Shown piece by piece: positions 23,541-27,831 of a DNA stretch of 27,831 bases; positions within the stretch are counted from its first letter, which is position 1; the number at the start of each line of letters is the position of its first letter. The translations under genes were made by a program, and so were the position numbers. The stretch comes from JAAYCI01 sp964370195 (GTDB lineage: Bacteria > Bacillota > Clostridia > Oscillospirales > Ruminococcaceae). The stretch lies in NCBI GenBank assembly GCA_964370195.1, contig CAYJIH010000025.1, positions 1-27,831 on the forward strand, read 5' to 3'. The notes beneath the pieces were generated by a model that worked only from the letters and a program-made list of their open reading frames with translations, ran no database searches and was not told the DNA's origin.

Positions 23541-23613
23541 ATGAGGCGAAAGCCTTGAAACATTTTTGAAAAAGGGGAGAGGTTGCCTCCCGAAAAAATG
23601 ATTTTCTTTTTGG
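23541..23613 (-). repeat. dispersed palindromic repeat, copy d (degenerate)
   Basis: Read on the minus strand it has TTTTTTcGGGAGG, matching TTTTTTgGGGAGG of copy c at 12 of 13 bases, then CCCCTTTTTCAAAAATG and TTTCAAGGCTTTCGCC, resembling the hairpin and the CCAAGGTCTTTTCC end of copy c. An internal stem GGGAG/CTCCC lies at 23575-23591. It is opposite in orientation to copy c and lies just upstream of ecfA1. The rest of the 23515-23792 gap shows no gene. Confidence 0.45.
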
Positions 23614-23792
23614 TTGTGTGGTAAAAGTGTTCCGTTGCTAAAACACAAAAACCAAAGGGGTGTATAAAACAAAAAGCAGTGTGTTTTATTTTATTTGCGA
23701 TACAACATTGTTTTTAAATGTGAAGTGTTTTTGCTTTACATAGAAAAAGCGCGAAACATTGTGTTTTCTGTGTGGCCAACAGAGCCTGTGTG

Positions 23793-24653
23793 CTACGCCT
23801 TCCAAAGGGCGGTGGCACCGCAAGGCAAAACACCACCCGTTTCCAAAGGCAGGCCCAGCTCATCGCTTTGCACCACTCCGCCAAAACGAGGTGGCAACAG
23901 GGCGTTTAGCATATACCCCATCACACCGGGGGCAAGGCCGGCCGTATAGCTATTTAAAGCCACAAATAAGGGGGCATCGCTCAGTGCTTCGCTACAAAGT
24001 TGCAGCAATGGCCATAACTTGTCTTCCAGTTTCCACACCTCTCCACCGGGGCCGCGCCCGTAGCTAGGTGGGTCTAAAATGATGGCGTCATAGCGGTTGC
24101 CACGCCGAATTTCGCGCGCCACATATTTTTCGCAATCGTCTACAATCCAGCGGATTGGCTTTTCGGCAAGGCCACTTTCGGCGGCATTTTCGCGCGCCCA
24201 ATTGACCATTCCACGGCTTGCATCCACATGTGTAACACTGGCGCCTGCTGCAGCGCACGCTAAGGTGGCGCCGCCTGTGTAGGCAAACAAATTCAGCACT
24301 TTAACAGGCCGCTGTGCCCCGCCGATGATATCGCGGTATGCGTCCCAATTGACCGCTTGTTCGGGAAACACCCCCGTATGCTTAAACCCTGTGGGGCTAA
24401 CAATAAAGCGCAGTTCTTTGTACGACAGTGTCCATTTTTGCGGAAATTTCCGGCGTATTTGCCAGCGTCCGCCCCCTTTTTTGCTTCTTTCGTAAATGGC
24501 ATCCACTTGCCCCCAGGCACGGTGCACTTTTTGTGTGCCCCAAATTACTTGTGGGTCGGGCCTTTGCAAAATCACATCGCCCCAGCGCTCTAAACGGTCG
24601 CCTTCGCTCGCGTCTAATAAGCGATATTCTACCCAATCTGCCGCCACACGCAT
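23793..24653 (-). CDS. class I SAM-dependent (RlmI-like) RNA methyltransferase
   Basis: A 286-residue Rossmann-fold methyltransferase. After an N-terminal beta-rich part (about 1-110) come motif I VLNLFAYTGGATLACAA (119-135), an acidic SAM-ribose site HVDASRGMVNWA (142-153) and motif IV DPPSYGRG (194-201). This is the COG1092/RlmI class, whose members methylate C5 of a 23S rRNA cytosine. However, the segment where those enzymes carry a catalytic cysteine reads ALNSYTAGL (232-240) here, and there is no PUA domain, so the target base is uncertain. The ATG has AAAGGAGG seven bases upstream. It lies 146 bp downstream of ruvB on the same strand. An AT-rich TATAAT-containing stretch in that gap could be its own promoter. 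Confidence 0.85.
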   Translation of the reverse strand: MRVAADWVEYRLLDASEGDRLERWGDVILQRPDPQVIWGTQKVHRAWGQVDAIYERSKKGGGRWQIRRKFPQKWTLSYKELRFIVSPTGFKHTGVFPEQAVNWDAYRDIIGGAQRPVKVLNLFAYTGGATLACAAAGASVTHVDASRGMVNWARENAAESGLAEKPIRWIVDDCEKYVAREIRRGNRYDAIILDPPSYGRGPGGEVWKLEDKLWPLLQLCSEALSDAPLFVALNSYTAGLAPGVMGYMLNALLPPRFGGVVQSDELGLPLETGGVLPCGATALWKA

Positions 24654-24799
24654 GTGCTGGCCTCCTTTTTATCTACGCCATGGGTACCGCTGTTAAACAG
24701 CCGACATCATGGACATTTCTGTTTTTTACAAGAAATAGTTGGCACGCATTATATTTTACAATTATTTATAATATATAACAAAAATACAAAACGTAAACT
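24654..24799 (-). promoter_or_regulatory. AT-rich gap with a possible promoter for the methyltransferase
   Basis: On the minus strand this 146-bp gap starts with a run of TATAT/TATAAA/TATAAT-like sequence, including a perfect TATAAT. No -35 hexamer is well placed for it, so the promoter call is weak. No terminator is visible after ruvB, and read-through from ruvB is equally possible. Confidence 0.3.
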
Positions 24800-25888
24800 T
24801 TATTGTGCGCTGCTGCGCAGTAAATCTTCCAGTGTTTGCTGTGCTGTGTCGCTTTCGTTTTGTGGTGGTGCAAGCGAAAGATGGCGATAGGCCAAGTGTG
24901 TAACACAGCGCCCACGCGCGGTGCGCTTTAAAAGCCCTTTTTGCATCAGGTATGGCTCACACACATCCTCCAGTGTCACAGCCTCTTCGCCTAGCGTTGC
25001 CGCCAGTGTTTCCAGCCCCACGGGGCCGCCCTGGTACAATTCAATGATGGCACGCAGCAGGCGTCTGTCTAGTTCATCCAGGCCGCTATCGTCAATTTCC
25101 ATGCGTTGCATCGCAAATTGCGCAAGTTTTGCATCAATTTCTCCATCGCCATGCACCATGGCAAAGTCTCGCACACGTTTTAGCAAACGGTTTGCCACAC
25201 GCGGCGTACCCCGGCTGCGCAGGGCAATCACTTTTGCGCCATCTGCGTGGCAGGCCATCTCCAAAATGTCGGCAGAGCGTGTTACAATGCGTTCAATTTC
25301 TTCCGGGCTGTACAGCTCTAATTTTAAAACCACACCGAAACGGTCTCGCAATGGGCCGGAAAGCTGGCCGGCACGTGTGGTGGCACCCACAAGCGTGAAA
25401 CGTGGCAAATCAATACGCACCGATTGTGCACTGGGGCCCTTGCCAATTAAAATATCAAGGGCGAAATCCTCCAGTGCCGGATACAACACTTCCTCCACCT
25501 GCCGCGACAAACGGTGGATTTCGTCGATAAACAGTACATCGCCTTCTTGCAAATTTGTAAGAAGTGCGGCAAGGTCGCCCGGTTTTTCTATGGCAGGGCC
25601 GGATGTAACACGCAGTTGCACGCCCATTTCGTGCGCCACAATGCCGGCCAGCGTGGTTTTGCCAAGGCCGGGCGGGCCGTATAACAGCAAATGATCCAGC
25701 GCTTCGCCGCGCATTTGGGCGGCTTTTAAGTACACGCTTAAGTTGTCTTTTACCTTTTCTTGCCCAATATACTCCGAAAGGCGCTGCGGGCGCAAACATT
25801 GCTCGCTATCAAAATCTTCATAAGCGGCTTCGGGCGACACAAGGCGTTCCGGCACCTCGGGCAGCACGGCAGATGGTTCAATGGCCAA
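24800..25888 (-). CDS. ruvB: Holliday junction branch migration DNA helicase RuvB
   Basis: A 362-residue AAA+ motor that forms hexameric rings on either side of RuvA and drives branch migration of Holliday junctions. Walker A GPPGLGKT is at 71-78, Walker B FIDEIH at 120-125, sensor 1 GATTRAG at 168-174, and the arginine-finger PLRDRFG at 179-185. A winged-helix domain follows (about 260-340). The start is TTG 25888, with AAAGGAGG about six bases upstream. Unlike in many bacteria it does not overlap ruvA: a 285-bp gap with a candidate promoter precedes it. It is slightly longer than usual, because of a C-terminal tail of about 15 residues. Confidence 0.97.
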   Translation of the reverse strand: MAIEPSAVLPEVPERLVSPEAAYEDFDSEQCLRPQRLSEYIGQEKVKDNLSVYLKAAQMRGEALDHLLLYGPPGLGKTTLAGIVAHEMGVQLRVTSGPAIEKPGDLAALLTNLQEGDVLFIDEIHRLSRQVEEVLYPALEDFALDILIGKGPSAQSVRIDLPRFTLVGATTRAGQLSGPLRDRFGVVLKLELYSPEEIERIVTRSADILEMACHADGAKVIALRSRGTPRVANRLLKRVRDFAMVHGDGEIDAKLAQFAMQRMEIDDSGLDELDRRLLRAIIELYQGGPVGLETLAATLGEEAVTLEDVCEPYLMQKGLLKRTARGRCVTHLAYRHLSLAPPQNESDTAQQTLEDLLRSSAQ

Positions 25889-26023
25889 GGGGCAACCTCC
25901 TTTTTGCGTGTGGAATGCATGCTAGCGCCACACTTTAACGGGGAAATAAAGATACATTTTGTAGTTTTTTGTTATTAAAATACAAACAGTGAAACGGTGC
26001 GCTGTTGTATGCACCATAAAATT

Positions 26024-26033
26024 CATTCGAATG
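26024..26033. promoter_or_regulatory. 10-bp palindrome downstream of the candidate ruvB promoter
   Basis: CATTCGAATG is a perfect palindrome lying at about +7 to +16 of a transcript from the candidate promoter at 26047-26075. A short stem GGTGC/GCACC (25996-26015) lies further along the leader. It does not match the Gram-positive LexA box, and no regulator can be named. Confidence 0.25.
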
Positions 26034-26046
26034 CCTGCACTGTGTG

Positions 26047-26075
26047 TTTATACTATCGTATGATGCAACGCGCAA
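26047..26075 (-). promoter_or_regulatory. candidate promoter for ruvB
   Basis: On the minus strand, TTGCGC (26075-26070), a 17-base spacer and TATAAA (26052-26047). A transcript starting near 26040 would have a leader of about 150 bases. The remainder of the 25889-26173 gap shows no gene. Confidence 0.45.
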
Positions 26076-26173
26076 AAACATATACAAATTGTTTATTTTT
26101 GCGAACAAATTGCGATTTGAATATTGTTATGGCGATGGTGAATGACAGTGGTGTGAAAAACGATGGAACCGCC

Positions 26174-26779
26174 CTATTTGCCGCCCATGCTGCGCAAGGC
26201 GAGGCGGATGATTTCGGAAAGGGGCAAGTTTATGTCGATGGTGGCCACCACGCGTGCCGCTTCGCTTTGCGAATATCCAAGGCTTACCAGTGCGGCAATG
26301 GCTTGCCCGGCGCCGCTTTCTACTTGGGCGGCAGACACATTTTGCACGTCGTCCAAAGAAACACCGCTTGGCTGCCATGCGGCCAATTTGTCTTTTAATT
26401 CCAGCACAATACGCTGTGCCAATTTTGGGCCCACACCATTGGCGGCTGTTAAGGTTTTATGGTCGCCCGAGGCCACCGCCAACGAAATTTTGTCTGGCGA
26501 CAGTGCCGACAAAATGGAAAGCGCTGCTTTTGGCCCCACGCCACTTACGCCAACCAAAAGCAAAAACATAGCACGCTCGTTTTGGGTGGCAAAGCCGTAT
26601 AAACTGGCGTCGTTTTCGCTAAGGTGAAGCGATGTGTACAGCATGGCTTGCTCGCCCATGGCAGGCAGTGCCCCCAGTGCCGCGGCCGATATCGCCACAA
26701 GATAGCCCACGCCGGCACATTCTATCACGGCCTCGCCGGGCCCTTTTTCCAGCAGTTCTCCACGTAAAGAATAAATCAT
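26174..26779 (-). CDS. ruvA: Holliday junction branch migration protein RuvA
   Basis: A 201-residue protein that binds Holliday junctions as a tetramer and loads RuvB. Domain I (about 1-64, MIYSLRGELLEKG) is an OB fold. Domain II (about 65-140) has the two helix-hairpin-helix loops LVGVSGVGPKAAL and NGVGPKLAQRIVLEL. Domain III (about 150-201, AIAALVSLGYSQSEA) contacts RuvB. The length is normal and all domains are present. ATG 26779 has AAGGTG eight bases upstream. ruvC lies 116 bp upstream on the same strand and ruvB 285 bp downstream, so the three genes are in order but loosely spaced. Confidence 0.97.
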   Translation of the reverse strand: MIYSLRGELLEKGPGEAVIECAGVGYLVAISAAALGALPAMGEQAMLYTSLHLSENDASLYGFATQNERAMFLLLVGVSGVGPKAALSILSALSPDKISLAVASGDHKTLTAANGVGPKLAQRIVLELKDKLAAWQPSGVSLDDVQNVSAAQVESGAGQAIAALVSLGYSQSEAARVVATIDINLPLSEIIRLALRSMGGK

Positions 26780-26818
26780 GTGTTATGCACCTTGTTATAT
26801 TTAGTGCACACAATACGC

Positions 26819-26827
26819 ATTGTATCA
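26819..26827 (-). promoter_or_regulatory. possible extended -10 promoter element for ruvA
   Basis: On the minus strand, TGA-TACAAT (26827-26819) is a TGn extended -10. There is no good -35 at the usual distance, although TTCACA lies 13 bases upstream. A transcript would start about 35 bases before the ruvA ATG. Confidence 0.35.
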
Positions 26828-26895
26828 TGTGTTGTTTTGTGAAGTGTATTAAAATTTACGATATATACAAAATGTAATTGGATGTGTGCCGTTGT

Positions 26896-27417
26896 TTACT
26901 CGTACCCCAGCAGTTGGCGGTGTGTTTTATGGCGGCCCAGTTGGGCGCTGTGTGCGGCGTGCGCATGGCAAATGGCAATGGCCAGTGCATCGGCGGCATC
27001 GTCTGGCTTTGGCACAGCTTTTAATTGCAAAAGCCGCACCACCATTTGTTGCACTTGCCGTTTTGCCGCCTTGCCATAGCCGGTTACACCTTGTTTCACC
27101 TGTAAAGGGGTATATTCAAACACAGTGGCACCCGCCTGCTTTGCCGAAAGCAAAATAACACCGCGTGCTTCGGCCACGGCAATGGCGGTGGTTTTGTTCG
27201 ATTGGTAAAATAACGATTCTACGGCCACGGCATCCGGCCGAAAGGTGGCAAGCAGTTCGGTAAAATCTGTATAAATTTCGTGCAAACGGTCGGGCATGGG
27301 GGTGTGTGCTTTTGTTGTTACAGCGCCAAAAGTAACGGCTTGCAAGGCGTTTGCCTTTCCATCCACAATGCCGTAACCGGCAATGGCATACCCGGGGTCG
27401 ATGCCCATCACGCGCAA
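26896..27417 (-). CDS. ruvC: crossover junction endodeoxyribonuclease RuvC
   Basis: A 173-residue RNase H-fold resolvase that cuts Holliday junctions symmetrically with RuvAB. All four metal-binding acidic residues are present: Asp7 in GIDPG, Glu67 in AVESLF, Asp140 in KPDDAAD and Asp143. I start at TTG 27417 (MRVMGIDPGYAI), the normal N-terminus, eight bases after AGAGG. An in-frame ATG near 27510 would add 31 hydrophobic and Asn-rich residues, has no ribosome binding site and is not part of the family. It is first in the ruvC-ruvA-ruvB series, with a very good promoter at 27549-27577 and a leader of about 125 bases that holds a TGCCC/GGGCA stem. Confidence 0.96.
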   Translation of the reverse strand: MRVMGIDPGYAIAGYGIVDGKANALQAVTFGAVTTKAHTPMPDRLHEIYTDFTELLATFRPDAVAVESLFYQSNKTTAIAVAEARGVILLSAKQAGATVFEYTPLQVKQGVTGYGKAAKRQVQQMVVRLLQLKAVPKPDDAADALAIAICHAHAAHSAQLGRHKTHRQLLGYE

Positions 27418-27548
27418 TGCACTCACCTCTTTGTTGTTGTTTAAAAAATGCGCACCCGTAAAAAAACAAAACAGCGGTATTTTTGAAGAATAAAGGAGGG
27501 AATGCATCAAAACCGTGCCCTGCGGCGGGCATTCTCTACTAACAAAAC

Positions 27549-27577
27549 ATTATACCACACGATTGACAAACGAACAA
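27549..27577 (-). promoter_or_regulatory. strong promoter of ruvC
   Basis: On the minus strand, TTGTTC (27577-27572), a 17-base spacer and a consensus TATAAT (27554-27549), preceded by TGG (extended -10). It is the best promoter match in the window. The -35 contains CGAAC on the plus strand but no complete LexA box. Confidence 0.7.
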
Positions 27578-27624
27578 CACACCCCGCTGTTTTTGTGCCG
27601 CGCAAAAAAGGCGTGTAAAAATGA

Positions 27625-27653
27625 TTGCATTTTATAAAAAAACATGATACGAT
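27625..27653 (+). promoter_or_regulatory. possible promoter of the tRNA-Arg gene
   Basis: TTGCAT (27625-27630), a 17-base AT-rich spacer and TACGAT (27648-27653), 52 bases before the mature tRNA 5' end. The hexamers are only moderate matches. Confidence 0.4.
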
Positions 27654-27705
27654 TTTAAAGAGCTTTTGCCAATGTTGCTGTGGGCAAAAACGAAAAATAG
27701 CATAC

Positions 27706-27780
27706 GCCTCGATAGTAAAATGGATATTACGGACCCCTCCTAAGGGTCAAGTGTAGGTTCGATTCCTACTCGGGGTACCA
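27706..27780 (+). tRNA. tRNA-Arg, anticodon CCU
   Basis: A full 75-base cloverleaf. The acceptor GCCTCGA pairs with TCGGGGT through G1-U72 and U4-G69 wobbles. The D stem is GTAA/TTAC, and the anticodon stem GACCC/GGGTC holds the loop CTCCTAA with anticodon CCT at 27739-27741, reading AGG. A 4-base variable loop, T stem GTAGG/CCTAC and T loop TTCGATT follow, then discriminator A and an encoded CCA (27778-27780). It reads a rare Arg codon and is a single-gene unit with its own terminator. Confidence 0.95.
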
Positions 27781-27818
27781 TAAAACTCCTTGGATTAAAA
27801 GTTCAAGGGGTTTTATCA
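27781..27818 (+). terminator. intrinsic terminator of the tRNA-Arg gene
   Basis: TAAAACTCCTTG (27781-27792) pairs with CAAGGGGTTTTA (27804-27815, one G-U) over an 11-base loop. The stem begins on the base after the encoded CCA, so 3' trimming is minimal. The T tract is partly within the stem. Confidence 0.7.
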
Positions 27819-27831
27819 TATTTTAAAATCA

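Noticed and set aside
25997..26398. A 133-residue plus-strand open frame across the ruvA end
   Set aside because: Most of it is antisense to ruvA, with no ribosome binding site or domain.
27418..27510. 31-residue N-terminal extension of RuvC
   Set aside because: It is not part of the family, has no ribosome binding site, and is better explained as the leader of the transcript from the promoter at 27549-27577.
27549..27600. LexA (SOS) box at the ruvC promoter
   Set aside because: Only a CGAAC half-site is present; the second half at the right distance is missing.
1..27831. CRISPR array, prophage, transposase or toxin-antitoxin genes
   Set aside because: No regularly spaced direct repeats were seen, and every well-supported reading frame is explained by the genes listed.

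Overview
The window looks like a chromosomal segment of an anaerobic, low-to-moderate GC Gram-positive of the class Clostridia, probably Oscillospirales/Ruminococcaceae-like. The indications are a nine-gene V/A-type ATP synthase operon in the Firmicute order, a ferredoxin-dependent indolepyruvate oxidoreductase, a group II ECF transporter core joined to truA, strong AGGAGG-type ribosome binding sites with frequent TTG/GTG starts, and palindromic non-coding repeats of a kind seen in such genomes. The taxon is inferred from gene content only. No phage, plasmid, insertion sequence, CRISPR array or rRNA gene was seen.

Layout. Positions 1-450 are non-coding: a strong terminator for an off-window gene, a long imperfect inverted repeat around it, a dispersed-repeat copy, and a pair of terminators facing each other. 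Then come a small conserved hypothetical gene (minus), a GT-C-like polytopic membrane protein (minus), a divergent ProXp-ala/PrdX-type tRNA deacylase (plus), nicotinate phosphoribosyltransferase and a D-Ala-D-Ala carboxypeptidase (both minus). From about 6.2 to 15.3 kb lies the V-type ATPase operon in the order G/H-I-K-E-C-F-A-B-D. From 15.4 to 19.8 kb lies iorA-iorB-paaK-ACT. Two repeat copies and a very strong terminator (19.8-20.2 kb) separate this from the minus-strand ecfA1-ecfA2-ecfT-truA block, which has one copy of the same repeat family at each end in opposite orientation. The right end holds an RNA methyltransferase-like gene, ruvB, ruvA and ruvC (all minus, transcribed ruvC then ruvA then ruvB) and a plus-strand tRNA-Arg(CCU) with its terminator.

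How the genes fit together. The c-ring subunit K keeps the residues that bind Na+ in the Enterococcus hirae enzyme, so the ATPase is probably Na+-coupled. IorAB would turn aryl-pyruvates from aromatic amino acids into aryl-acetyl-CoA and reduced ferredoxin. PaaK links free aryl-acetate and its CoA ester, and the tandem-ACT protein is a plausible aromatic amino acid sensor. Reduced ferredoxin could feed a Na+-pumping Rnf-type complex elsewhere in the genome and so power the ATPase; that link is inference.

I do not see a clearly new multi-gene system. The least ordinary signals are: (1) a dispersed palindromic repeat family with four visible copies, one of which supplies the last codons and stop of truA, and two of which bracket the ecf-truA block as inverted repeats; (2) hairpins placed between cistrons of the ATPase operon, with a start-codon pattern that may help set subunit stoichiometry; and (3) a ruvA-ruvB gap of 285 bp with its own candidate promoter.
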